A DNA stretch of 64,000 bases, from contig JAQTXH010000002.1 in the NCBI GenBank assembly GCA_028688905.1, forward strand, positions 331,061-395,060, read 5' to 3'. The stretch's first letter is position 1, and each line of letters starts with the position of its first letter. Origin of the DNA: Acidiphilium sp. (GTDB taxonomy: Bacteria; Pseudomonadota; Alphaproteobacteria; Acetobacterales; Acetobacteraceae). The notes beneath the pieces are model-generated. The model worked only from the letters and a program-made list of their open reading frames with translations, was not told the DNA's origin and searched no databases. The translations under genes were made by a program, and so were the position numbers. Positions 46,365 through 54,938 of this stretch are shown one piece after another.

Positions 46365-48080
46365 ATGCCCGATCCGGTTATGTTTGCGAGACCGGTACGC
46401 AGCGCGTTTACTCGAACTGCCCTCTTATCCGAATTGGTCGACAATTTGCCCGAATCTCAGGATTTTGATATCCCTGCTCCCGAAGCGCCCACTGCTTCGA
46501 CACCTGACCCTGCCGTGAACGTCCCGGCTGATACTGACGAGGCAGCAAGTCTTGACGCCGAAAGTCTTGATGCCGTTGCCCCGGCCATTGGTTTCGCTGC
46601 GTTGGGTCTGTCCGAACCGGTGCTCAAGGCGCTGATCGAAAAAGGTTATACCACCCCGACCCCGATCCAGGAACAGGCGATCCCGATTGTGCTGATGGGG
46701 CGCGATGTGCTGGGTTGCGCGCAGACCGGCACCGGCAAGACCGCGAGCTTCACGCTGCCGATGCTGGATATTTTGTCCGGCTCGCGCGCCCGCGCCCGGA
46801 TGCCCCGCTCGCTCATTCTGGAACCGACTCGCGAACTCGCGCTTCAGGTCGCGGAAAACTTCGTCCAGTATGGCAAGCACCTGAAACTTACCCATGCCCT
46901 GCTGATCGGCGGCGAGAGCATGAGCGAACAACGTGACGTGCTGACCCGCGGCGTCGACGTGCTGATCGCGACTCCGGGCCGCTTGATCGATATTTTCGAA
47001 CGCGGTGGATTGCTGCTGTCCGATGTGCGGGTGCTGGTGATCGATGAGGCGGACCGCATGCTTGATATGGGGTTCATCCCGGATGTCGAGCGGATTGTCG
47101 CCATGCTACCGCCGCTCCGTCAGACCTTGTTTTTTTCGGCGACCATGGCACCGGAAATCAAGCGCCTGGCCGATGCTTTCCTGTCGAACCCGAAGGAAAT
47201 CAGCGTCTCGAAGCCGGCTTCGGTCGCGGCCACCATTACGGAGGGCCTGTTCCTGGTTGCCACCCAGGACAAGCGCGAGGCTCTGCGGCGTCTGATCCGA
47301 TCCGAAAATGTCCAGAACGCACTGGTGTTCTGCAACCGCAAGCGTGATGTCGATATTCTTTACAAATCTCTGACCCAGCACGATTTTTCCGCCGGAATGC
47401 TGCATGGCGACATGGCACAGTCGGCGCGGTTCGCCACGTTGGAGTCGTTCAAGGCCGGGGCGATCAGGCTGCTGGTGTGTTCGGATGTGGCGGCGCGCGG
47501 GATCGATATCGGCGGGTTGTCGCATGTGTTCAATTTCGACGTGCCGCACCACGCGGAGGACTATGTCCATCGGATCGGCCGGACCGGCCGCGCCGGCCTC
47601 GAAGGTCGCGCGCTGACCCTCGCGACACCGGAAGATCGTCTGACGGTCGAGGCGATCGAAAAATTGACTGGCCATGCAATTCCACCCCTCGCGGTCGAAG
47701 GACTCGATCCGGTCGAATGGGCCGAGACCGATAAGCGTGGCCGCCGGCGCGGTCGCGGGGCTGCACCGCCGCCGCCCGCGAAGCCGCAGTCCCGCAAACG
47801 CGACGAGCCGATGCCGGCACGCGAGGCCGCAAGCCCGCCGCCGCAACGCGATAAACCACCCGCGCCGTTGCGCGAAGCCATGAGGTCGCCCCGGCGCGAG
47901 CGTAGCGATGCCGCGCCCGAGGAACGGGGCGTCGTGGTCGGGTTTGGCGACGATGTGCCTGCTTTCATGCAGATCAGGCGGCGCGCCGGCGCGATGCCGC
48001 AGGCGTCCCTTCCGCCGGAAGACGATGATTGCCCCGAAGATGATGGGCACCCTGGCGTTGATGCTGAAATTGCAGCTTGA
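46365..48080 (+). CDS. DEAD-box RNA helicase (RhlE-like)
   Basis: A 571-residue helicase. An acidic, disordered N-terminal 70 residues precede the Q motif ([29 protein letters not shown], described), Walker [12 protein letters not shown] (about residue 115), [19 protein letters not shown] in [13 protein letters not shown], and ARGIDI and [10 protein letters not shown] in the second RecA domain. A basic Arg/Pro-rich tail (about 480-571) is RNA-binding. RhlE/CsdA-type proteins assist ribosome assembly and mRNA decay, often in cold. The acyl-CoA dehydrogenase starts at its stop. Confidence 0.93.
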   Translation: MPDPVMFARPVRSAFTRTALLSELVDNLPESQDFDIPAPEAPTASTPDPAVNVPADTDEAASLDAESLDAVAPAIGFAALGLSEPVLKALIEKGYTTPTPIQEQAIPIVLMGRDVLGCAQTGTGKTASFTLPMLDILSGSRARARMPRSLILEPTRELALQVAENFVQYGKHLKLTHALLIGGESMSEQRDVLTRGVDVLIATPGRLIDIFERGGLLLSDVRVLVIDEADRMLDMGFIPDVERIVAMLPPLRQTLFFSATMAPEIKRLADAFLSNPKEISVSKPASVAATITEGLFLVATQDKREALRRLIRSENVQNALVFCNRKRDVDILYKSLTQHDFSAGMLHGDMAQSARFATLESFKAGAIRLLVCSDVAARGIDIGGLSHVFNFDVPHHAEDYVHRIGRTGRAGLEGRALTLATPEDRLTVEAIEKLTGHAIPPLAVEGLDPVEWAETDKRGRRRGRGAAPPPPAKPQSRKRDEPMPAREAASPPPQRDKPPAPLREAMRSPRRERSDAAPEERGVVVGFGDDVPAFMQIRRRAGAMPQASLPPEDDDCPEDDGHPGVDAEIAA

Positions 48081-48085
48081 ATGAA

Positions 48086-49297
48086 ATGCGGATGGTAAGC
48101 GGACCTGACAAGGCCGCCACCAAAGGCGGGTTCGCCGCGTTCGACTGGTCCGATCCGTTGCATCTCGACACCCAACTGACCGAAGACGAGCGTGCGATCC
48201 GCGATGCCGCGCATGATTTTTGCCAGGAGAAATTGTTTCCGCGCATTCTGCATGCGTTTCGCGACGAAACCTTCGACCGCGCGATCGTAGCCGAAATGGG
48301 CGCGATGGGATTCCTCGGGGCCACACTGGCGAGCCATGGCTGTGCCGACGTATCCTACGTCGCCTATGGGTTGATCTCGCGGGAAATCGAGCGCGTCGAT
48401 AGCGGCTATCGCTCGGTGTTTTCCGTGCAGTCCTCGCTGGTCATGTATCCGATCGCCGCGTTCGGCTCCCCGGCCCAGAAGGACAAGTATCTTCCGAAAT
48501 TGCGCAGCGGCGAGTGGATCGGCTGCTTTGGCCTGACCGAACCCGATGCCGGGTCCGACCCTGGGGCGATGCGCACCCGGGCGAAAAAGGTCGATGGCGG
48601 CTATGTGCTCAACGGCTCCAAAACCTGGATCAGCAACGCGCCTGTCGCGGACATGGCGTTGATCTGGGCCAAGGATGACGCCGGGGTGATCCTTGGCTTC
48701 CTGGTCGATCGGGATGCGAAGGGCCTGGAGACGCCGACAATCGAAGGCAAATTTTCATTGCGCGCCTCGGTGACCGGAATGATCATGATGGCCGATGTCT
48801 TCGTGCCGGACGATCACGTGCTTCCCGGGGTGAAAGGCCTGCGTGGCCCGTTTTCATGCTTGAATAACGCGCGCTATGGCATCGCCTGGGGATCGCTGGG
48901 TGCCGCTGAATTTTGCTGGCACGCGGCCCGGCAGTACACGCTCGACCGGCAGATGTTTGGCCGGCCGCTTGCGGGTACCCAACTTATCCAGAAAAAACTG
49001 GCGGACATGCAGACTGAAATCACCCTGGGATTACAAGGTGTTCTGCGCCTTGGCCGCCTGCTCGACGCCGGCGAGGCGGCACCGGAAATGATCTCGATGA
49101 TGAAGCGTAACAACTGCGGCAAGGCCTTGGACATTGCGCGCGCCTCGCGCGACATGCACGGCGGCAATGGGATTGTCGACGAATATCACGTCATCCGTCA
49201 CCTCATGAATCTTGAAACCGTAAATACCTACGAGGGCGCACACGACGTCCATGCGCTTATCCTCGGCCGGGCCCAGACGGGGCTATCGGCATTTTAG
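48086..49297 (+). CDS. gcdH: Glutaryl-CoA dehydrogenase
   Basis: An acyl-CoA dehydrogenase of the GCDH type, which oxidises and decarboxylates glutaryl-CoA to crotonyl-CoA in lysine and tryptophan breakdown. The 403-residue protein has [36 protein letters not shown] (FAD/substrate), [18 protein letters not shown] and the catalytic Glu in [20 protein letters not shown] (about residue 380), which is the GCDH form. Start at 48086 is chosen among several nearby codons (a TTG at 48077 would overlap the helicase stop). No electron-transfer flavoprotein genes are near. Confidence 0.88.
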   Translation: MRMVSGPDKAATKGGFAAFDWSDPLHLDTQLTEDERAIRDAAHDFCQEKLFPRILHAFRDETFDRAIVAEMGAMGFLGATLASHGCADVSYVAYGLISREIERVDSGYRSVFSVQSSLVMYPIAAFGSPAQKDKYLPKLRSGEWIGCFGLTEPDAGSDPGAMRTRAKKVDGGYVLNGSKTWISNAPVADMALIWAKDDAGVILGFLVDRDAKGLETPTIEGKFSLRASVTGMIMMADVFVPDDHVLPGVKGLRGPFSCLNNARYGIAWGSLGAAEFCWHAARQYTLDRQMFGRPLAGTQLIQKKLADMQTEITLGLQGVLRLGRLLDAGEAAPEMISMMKRNNCGKALDIARASRDMHGGNGIVDEYHVIRHLMNLETVNTYEGAHDVHALILGRAQTGLSAF

Positions 49298-49306
49298 CTG
49301 CCGATA
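49284..49306 (+). terminator. Hairpin across the gcdH stop codon
   Basis: TATCGGCA (49284-49291) and TGCCGATA (49299-49306) make a perfect 8-bp stem around a 7-base loop containing the TAG stop. No T run follows, so it is a possible Rho-dependent or weak terminator. Confidence 0.4.
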
Positions 49307-49757
49307 CGACATAAACCAAAAACTTAAAGCCAGGATCCTCAATCTTAAACTTCCCTGGGGTGGCTGCTGGCTATCATCGTCCTTTGGTTTGTCGTCGACT
49401 GTGCATCATGTGAGTTGCAAATATTCTCCCGGTGTTTGAGATTAGATGTCCTGTCGCAAGATAAGCTACATATCGAAGGAATTCAGCTTCCCGGCAGCGC
49501 ATGTCATTGACCACCGGGCGGGCTGTGATAACATTAAAAACCTGAGCGTTTGAGTTGGAACTGACCCGATCATACTGTTGTTCATGCCCGCTAGATAATC
49601 CGTCCACTTGATAACTTCATATTGAAAGGTGAGTAATGCTTAGTAAAAAATGTGACAATGCCAATTGTAAAGGGAATATTTGCCACCTGACCGGCTGGAG
49701 TTTCGTTTGAAATAAAGTATCTGGCCGGTCAATTAAATTGAGATTTTTATAAAAAAT
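49298..49757. other. AT-rich intergenic region before the GGDEF-EAL gene
   Basis: About 460 bases, AT-rich in its last 150. It contains a 24-codon candidate (49636-49710) and an 8-bp inverted repeat TGACCGGC/GCCGGTCA (49688-49695 with 49734-49741) about 20-60 bases upstream of the start codon. A minus-strand frame of 77 codons (49374-49607) has no recognised family. It may be old inserted DNA, together with the first 640 bases of the next gene. Confidence 0.5.
49636..49710 (+). CDS. Possible 24-residue cysteine-containing peptide
   Basis: ATG at 49636 preceded by AAAGGTGAG, then 24 codons to TGA. The peptide has three cysteines at five-residue spacing (CDNANCKGNICH) and ends in TGWSFV. No family known. 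It overlaps one arm of the inverted repeat, so it could be a leader peptide, or chance. Confidence 0.2.
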   Translation: MLSKKCDNANCKGNICHLTGWSFV

Positions 49758-52124
49758 ATGGACAAATTTCATTTATTTAACGTAACTAATATCATTAGAG
49801 CTATTTTTTCTTGGGATGTTGTTCCTGAAGATCTTCGTTCATCAATTTTATTAGAAAACTTTACCGTCCGCACTCAACTCTCGCGCATCGCGAGTATTCT
49901 CGGTACGATTGTCGCAAGTGCGATCGCTTTCAAATGGCATAACGATATATATTTTAGGGAAATATTAATATTTTTTTCTTTTGTTGTGGTTAATTATATA
50001 ATAATATTTATTATGACGATTATGTGGATAAAAATTAAACAAAAAGACAAATATTTGTCTAAATTTATGATTATTTTTAATATTTTTACTTTTTTACAAG
50101 GAACGTTCTGGTCATTTTATCTTATTTTTGTTATGTCGGTAGCGTTGGTGTTGCAACAGGCGCTAGTTTTGAGTGTATTTATTGGACTGATTTCGATATC
50201 GATCTCTTCTGGCCCGTTGTCTACAATGCTGGCTTTTTCGTTTCCTCTGATTATAGGGGCATTTTTTTCACTTTATGTAGCCGGGCACATAAAGAGTTAT
50301 GCTTTTGATGTGTCTTTGTTATGTTATACTTTGTTCGTGTTTTTAACGATGATTGTTTTAAATCGAAAGATGCTTGAGCGTGGTGTTTCTATGCTCCGCC
50401 TTCAGCAGACCAACGAAACCATCCGCATCCTCCTCCACGAATTTGAGGAAAACGCCAGCGATTGGTTGTGGGAGACCGACGCGAACGGTCAACTCAAGCA
50501 CCCATCGGCACGGTTTGTGGAGGTCGCACACCAGTCCGCCCTCTCGATCTGTGGTGATCTGTTCGAGTTTTTAGCCGGAGATGACCAAGCTTTGCGTCTG
50601 GCCCGCGATGCGCAGGGCGACGTATTCGAACCGTTGCGCTGCCGCATGGCCGAGCGCAAACCGTTTCGCGATATAGTGTTGCCGGTCAATATGGCCGGTG
50701 AGCGTCGTTGGTGGTCTTTGACTGGTAAACCAGCCAAAGACCACACTGGGGCCTTCATCGGCTACCGGGGCGTTGGCTCGGATGTCACCGCCATGCACCG
50801 CTCGCGCGAACGCATCGCCTATCTCGCCTGCCATGACACACTGACCGATCTCGCCAATCGCTCCGAATTCAACAACACCCTCGGCCAGTTGCTCGCCGAT
50901 GACAGCCAGACGAGTGCCGCACTGCTCTGCCTTGATCTCGATCAGTTCAAGGCGGTGAACGACAGCTATGGCCACGGTCTAGGCGACTCGGTGCTACGGG
51001 CGGTGGCGCACCGGATTCGTGGGGCTATCCGTGACCGCGATGTCGCCGCCCGGCTCGGAGGCGACGAGTTTTCCATCGTGTTGCCGTCGAACGATGAGTT
51101 CGACGCGACGGCGGTGGCCAACCGGGTGATCGACCGGGTCTCGCGCCCCTACAAATTCGATGGCGTCACCATTGAAATTGGCGTCAGCATCGGCATCGCC
51201 CTCGCCCCCCGTGACGGCACCACTCCTGAAGACCTCTACAAAAACGCCGATCTCGCCTTGTATCGGGCCAAGGATTGCGGCAGGGGAACCTGGCGATTGT
51301 TCGATCGCTCCATAGATCGCCATTTGCAGGACCGGCGTGGTCTGCAACGCGATATCAAGCGCGCCCTGCGCGATGGCGAGTTGTTCGTCGAATATCAACC
51401 GGTCGTTGCCCTTGCCACGCGCCACATCATCGGGTTGGAAGCGCTGGTGCGCTGGCACCATCCGGAACGCGGGGTGCTTCCACCCAGCGACTTCATCGAG
51501 ATCGCCGAACGCAGCGGCCTGATCGGTGCCATCACCGCCTTCGTATTGTCCGAATCGGCGGCACTCGCGGCGCAACTGCCAGACAACATTGTCGTCGCGG
51601 TCAATCTTTCGCCGTTGCATCTGCGCGAGGCCTGGCTGGTCAATCAATTATCCGCGATCATCGAAGCCGCCGGCATCCGGCCAGGCCGGATCGAGTTCGA
51701 GGTCACCGAATCGGCTGTGCTCGAAACCGAAGGGCGCACCCTCGACAATCTGCACCAGTTACGCGGGATCGGCAGTCGCATCACGATCGACGATTTCGGC
51801 ACCGGCTATTCATCGCTTGTGACACTGCGCCGGTTTCCGTTCGACCGCCTCAAGATCGATCGCACCTTCATCAACGATCTCGAACGCAACGAAAGCGACG
51901 CGCCGATTGTCAAGGCGATTGTCGATCTCAGCCAGACACTGGGGTTGCGGGTCACCGCCGAGGGTATCGAAACCGAACGCGACGCGGCCATCCTGCAAGC
52001 CTACGGGTGCGATGATGGCCAAGGGTTTCTGTTTTCACCGCCGGTCCGCCAAGACAGAATTCTTGAAATTTTCGCGTCCGGACACACCATTACCGGCCCG
52101 ACGGTCGAGTGCGACTCAGGGTGA
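49758..52124 (+). CDS. Membrane PAS-GGDEF-EAL cyclic-di-GMP protein
   Basis: A 788-residue protein. Residues 1-210 hold about seven hydrophobic segments rich in Phe, Ile and Lys; residues about 215-340 contain a PAS domain (ASDWLWETDANGQ); GGDEF (intact, RLGGDEFSIV) at about 435; EAL (intact, EALVRWHHPERG) at about 573, with DDFGTGYSSL and EGIET. So both diguanylate cyclase and phosphodiesterase motifs look complete and either or both could act. The DNA for the first 210 residues is strikingly AT-rich (many ATT, TTT, ATA codons) and switches to GC-rich near 50390. The gene convergently overlaps the YfhO gene by 35 bases. Confidence 0.9.
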   Translation: MDKFHLFNVTNIIRAIFSWDVVPEDLRSSILLENFTVRTQLSRIASILGTIVASAIAFKWHNDIYFREILIFFSFVVVNYIIIFIMTIMWIKIKQKDKYLSKFMIIFNIFTFLQGTFWSFYLIFVMSVALVLQQALVLSVFIGLISISISSGPLSTMLAFSFPLIIGAFFSLYVAGHIKSYAFDVSLLCYTLFVFLTMIVLNRKMLERGVSMLRLQQTNETIRILLHEFEENASDWLWETDANGQLKHPSARFVEVAHQSALSICGDLFEFLAGDDQALRLARDAQGDVFEPLRCRMAERKPFRDIVLPVNMAGERRWWSLTGKPAKDHTGAFIGYRGVGSDVTAMHRSRERIAYLACHDTLTDLANRSEFNNTLGQLLADDSQTSAALLCLDLDQFKAVNDSYGHGLGDSVLRAVAHRIRGAIRDRDVAARLGGDEFSIVLPSNDEFDATAVANRVIDRVSRPYKFDGVTIEIGVSIGIALAPRDGTTPEDLYKNADLALYRAKDCGRGTWRLFDRSIDRHLQDRRGLQRDIKRALRDGELFVEYQPVVALATRHIIGLEALVRWHHPERGVLPPSDFIEIAERSGLIGAITAFVLSESAALAAQLPDNIVVAVNLSPLHLREAWLVNQLSAIIEAAGIRPGRIEFEVTESAVLETEGRTLDNLHQLRGIGSRITIDDFGTGYSSLVTLRRFPFDRLKIDRTFINDLERNESDAPIVKAIVDLSQTLGLRVTAEGIETERDAAILQAYGCDDGQGFLFSPPVRQDRILEIFASGHTITGPTVECDSG

Positions 52125-54861
52125 TCGGTATAGGGTCGACCATCAGTGCCAGCCAGATCGCCAGCGCCGCCAATGCCGCGGCGCAACTCAGGCGAGTGAA
52201 AGGCGGGCGATAGAAAAACCGAATTTGCTCCCGGCCCGCCGGCAACGCGACCGACTGGAAGATCGACCCTGCCGTCATAAGGGGTACCGCCCGACCGTTG
52301 ATACGCGCATGCCAGCCAGGATCGGCGGCTTCGAGCCGCAGCAGCACCGCCGGCGCGGTGCAATCGGCATCGACGGCGTTGATCCCATGCGGCGTCAAAC
52401 GGCAAACCGGAGCGGCAGTGAAGAAGGCGCGTGGCTGGCCCAACCGGTAAATCCGCATCACCTTATCCTGAAAAACCGGGGCCGGCGGCGCATCGCGCGA
52501 TACCGCAACGAAACGCATGATCGGCGCGCGCGGCACCGCGCTTTCACCCACGGCCAGGGAATCCGGCGCGTCGGCGCGCAATGCGCCCAGCCAGATCGCC
52601 ACGGCCGACCCGCTGCGATGAATGAAGCGGTACCGTAAACCTTCGGCAGCCGAAACGACGAGCGGATGATCAAGAATCAGCCGCAGGAAATGATTGTCAC
52701 GGGCGCTCGCGAGCGGGGCCGCTCCCGTCGAGCACCCGCTTCCCGCACAGATGGTGGCGCGCAACGTGCCACGCGCGGCACCGGCATAGGTGCCGACCAA
52801 TACATCGACGCGGTCGATCCGATCGATATCGAGCACGCCCGCCGGCACGCGGCCCGACAGCACGCCGCCCGCGCCGAGCGCGAAGGCCAGCCGCGCCGCC
52901 GGCTTCACCGGCAGATCCGCCCCGGCGACAAACGGGTCCTGGTCCGGTGGGGTCAGCACATATTTGACCCCGATCGCCCGATAGGCCGCGAGATGGCACC
53001 GCAATTCGGCACTTTGATCAGGCGGAATGACCGCACGTTGCGGGCGGATGAAAATCCCGTTCCGTAGCGCGGCGGCGGCGTGCGGCAGCAATACGCATCC
53101 CAGCACCCGCGCCTGCGATCCGGTGAACATCACAACGTCGGCGTAGGGGTCGAGATGGCGATGGATGTAGCGGTTCCACGCGGCCGACACCGGAGAGGCA
53201 TTCTCGTCGATCGCCGCGAGCCGGAACGCGGCGGGATAATTCGGTCCGAACGGTTGCAACGAATAGAACCGCTCCAACCCCAGATGACGCTGGAGGTAGG
53301 CGACGCCGCCAAGATCGAGTGCTGCCCGGCGCGGTGCGCCCAGTGTGGTGACGGCGGCAACCCCGAGCGTATCGGCGAGGACGACAATCGCGAGCCAGGA
53401 ACAGGTCCGCCGGGTCGCAGACCGCAGCATGAGGCCGAAGGCAAGACCCGCGAGCACGACTTCCGCCGCACTTGCCGTCACCGCAAAGGCAAACCGCCCG
53501 GGTGCCGCGTGAAACCAGGCATCGAGCGCAGGGAACGCGGCACCCAGCGCTACCAGGGCCATCAGGACCGCCGCGATACCTGCCCATTTCGCCCGTGCGG
53601 CAGGCATAGCCCCCTGGCTCTGCCAGGCATCGACCGCGATGGCGGCCATGATGAAGCAGGCGATCTCCATTGCCGGGCCGCAAAACCGCATCGCATCGGT
53701 CTTCGCCATCGCCGGGATCAGGTTGATCAGCCAGATCGCGGGAGTGAAACCCCAGATGCGCGCCTGCCAGACCAGAATGAAGCCGAACAGCACCAAAGCG
53801 AGACCGCGCAACCGTGACGGCCGTGCCAGGGCCGCGATGGCAAGACTTGCGGCAACCGGGCCAAACCAGCCCGCGCTCTGCACCCAGTAGGCCGCGATCA
53901 GATTGGCGATCGGGGGCGACAGGCCCGGCGGTGACGGCGCGCCGATCGGGCCATAGATGAACGGAAACAATTGCACCGGCGCTCCCGGTGGTAACAGCCA
54001 CAACCAGGCGTATTTGGTCGCGTGGGTGCCGAGATAGGAGAGGCGGACGTAGTTCAGGAACGGCACCATCAGCGGCAGGGTGAGCGCGAGTCCGATGCCC
54101 ACACCCAGCGCGATCTTGACAGCGAACCGCCCGCGCGCGGCTCCCGCGCCCGCAAACCGCCAGATCGTCCACACCGCCGCCAGGGTGGCATCGATATACG
54201 CGACTTCAGGATAGCCGCCGTAAATCGAATAGGCCAGCGCAAGCGGGATCAAGCCCCAGCCGCGCCTGCGTCCGTCCTGTGCGGCCCGGTGCGCCCGCTC
54301 GATTCCGAGCAGCAGCAGCGGCGCGAACGGCAGCGGCCCCATGACGTGCGGGACCAGAAAAAATGTCGCGTTCAGCGCGTAGAGCGCGCCAGCGACGAAC
54401 GCGGCCAGTCTGGTGGTGCGCAGTTCGATCAGCAGCGCATACATGAACAGGCCACACAGCATCTGCATCAGCAGCTTGAGTATCAGCCACCCCTGCCAGG
54501 ACTTCAGCAGAAGCACGAAGGGTAAAAAAAACGACAGCGTCTGCATTTCGGCCGCCAGCGGCATGCCGACGCCGGAATACGGGTTCCACCAGGGAACGAT
54601 GCCGGCCAGCCAGTCCTTGGCGCTCAGCATGCCGAGCGGCTGGGTGATCAGTCCGATCGTGGGATCGAACCAGCCGGGGGCGGCGAGCAGCAAGCGCTTG
54701 CCCATCGAACTGGTCAGAAACATCGCAAACAACGCCGGATTGTTATGCAAGGCACCCACCAGCAGCAATGCATTGGCGAGCAGCGGCAGCGCGATCAGCA
54801 GGATCAGCGGCGGCAGGTGGTGGTGAAGCCGGTGCGGTGCGACGGGGTGGAAAACGCTCAT
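52090..54861 (-). CDS. YfhO-like large membrane protein
   Basis: A 923-residue integral membrane protein with about 12 helices in the first 550 residues and a soluble-looking C-terminal half. The early GVGMPLAAEMQTLSFFLPF and IPWWNPYSG (IVPWWNPYSGVG) are typical of YfhO/GT39-related proteins, which help glycosylate lipoteichoic or cell-envelope polymers in other bacteria. Substrate unknown. Starts at the ATG 54861, with mutS divergent 77 bases away. Confidence 0.75.
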   Translation of the reverse strand: MSVFHPVAPHRLHHHLPPLILLIALPLLANALLLVGALHNNPALFAMFLTSSMGKRLLLAAPGWFDPTIGLITQPLGMLSAKDWLAGIVPWWNPYSGVGMPLAAEMQTLSFFLPFVLLLKSWQGWLILKLLMQMLCGLFMYALLIELRTTRLAAFVAGALYALNATFFLVPHVMGPLPFAPLLLLGIERAHRAAQDGRRRGWGLIPLALAYSIYGGYPEVAYIDATLAAVWTIWRFAGAGAARGRFAVKIALGVGIGLALTLPLMVPFLNYVRLSYLGTHATKYAWLWLLPPGAPVQLFPFIYGPIGAPSPPGLSPPIANLIAAYWVQSAGWFGPVAASLAIAALARPSRLRGLALVLFGFILVWQARIWGFTPAIWLINLIPAMAKTDAMRFCGPAMEIACFIMAAIAVDAWQSQGAMPAARAKWAGIAAVLMALVALGAAFPALDAWFHAAPGRFAFAVTASAAEVVLAGLAFGLMLRSATRRTCSWLAIVVLADTLGVAAVTTLGAPRRAALDLGGVAYLQRHLGLERFYSLQPFGPNYPAAFRLAAIDENASPVSAAWNRYIHRHLDPYADVVMFTGSQARVLGCVLLPHAAAALRNGIFIRPQRAVIPPDQSAELRCHLAAYRAIGVKYVLTPPDQDPFVAGADLPVKPAARLAFALGAGGVLSGRVPAGVLDIDRIDRVDVLVGTYAGAARGTLRATICAGSGCSTGAAPLASARDNHFLRLILDHPLVVSAAEGLRYRFIHRSGSAVAIWLGALRADAPDSLAVGESAVPRAPIMRFVAVSRDAPPAPVFQDKVMRIYRLGQPRAFFTAAPVCRLTPHGINAVDADCTAPAVLLRLEAADPGWHARINGRAVPLMTAGSIFQSVALPAGREQIRFFYRPPFTRLSCAAALAALAIWLALMVDPIPITLSRTRPSGR

Positions 54862-54938
54862 GACGCATGTTCTGCCCGTTCACCTGCCGGCGGGCAATCT
54901 GGCTTCGCACCTCGCGCGGCCTCGGCTAGACTGCATGG

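Noticed and set aside
49374-49607. 77-codon minus-strand frame in the AT-rich gap
   Set aside because: No recognised family, no ribosome site, and no transposase motif despite its position beside foreign-looking DNA.
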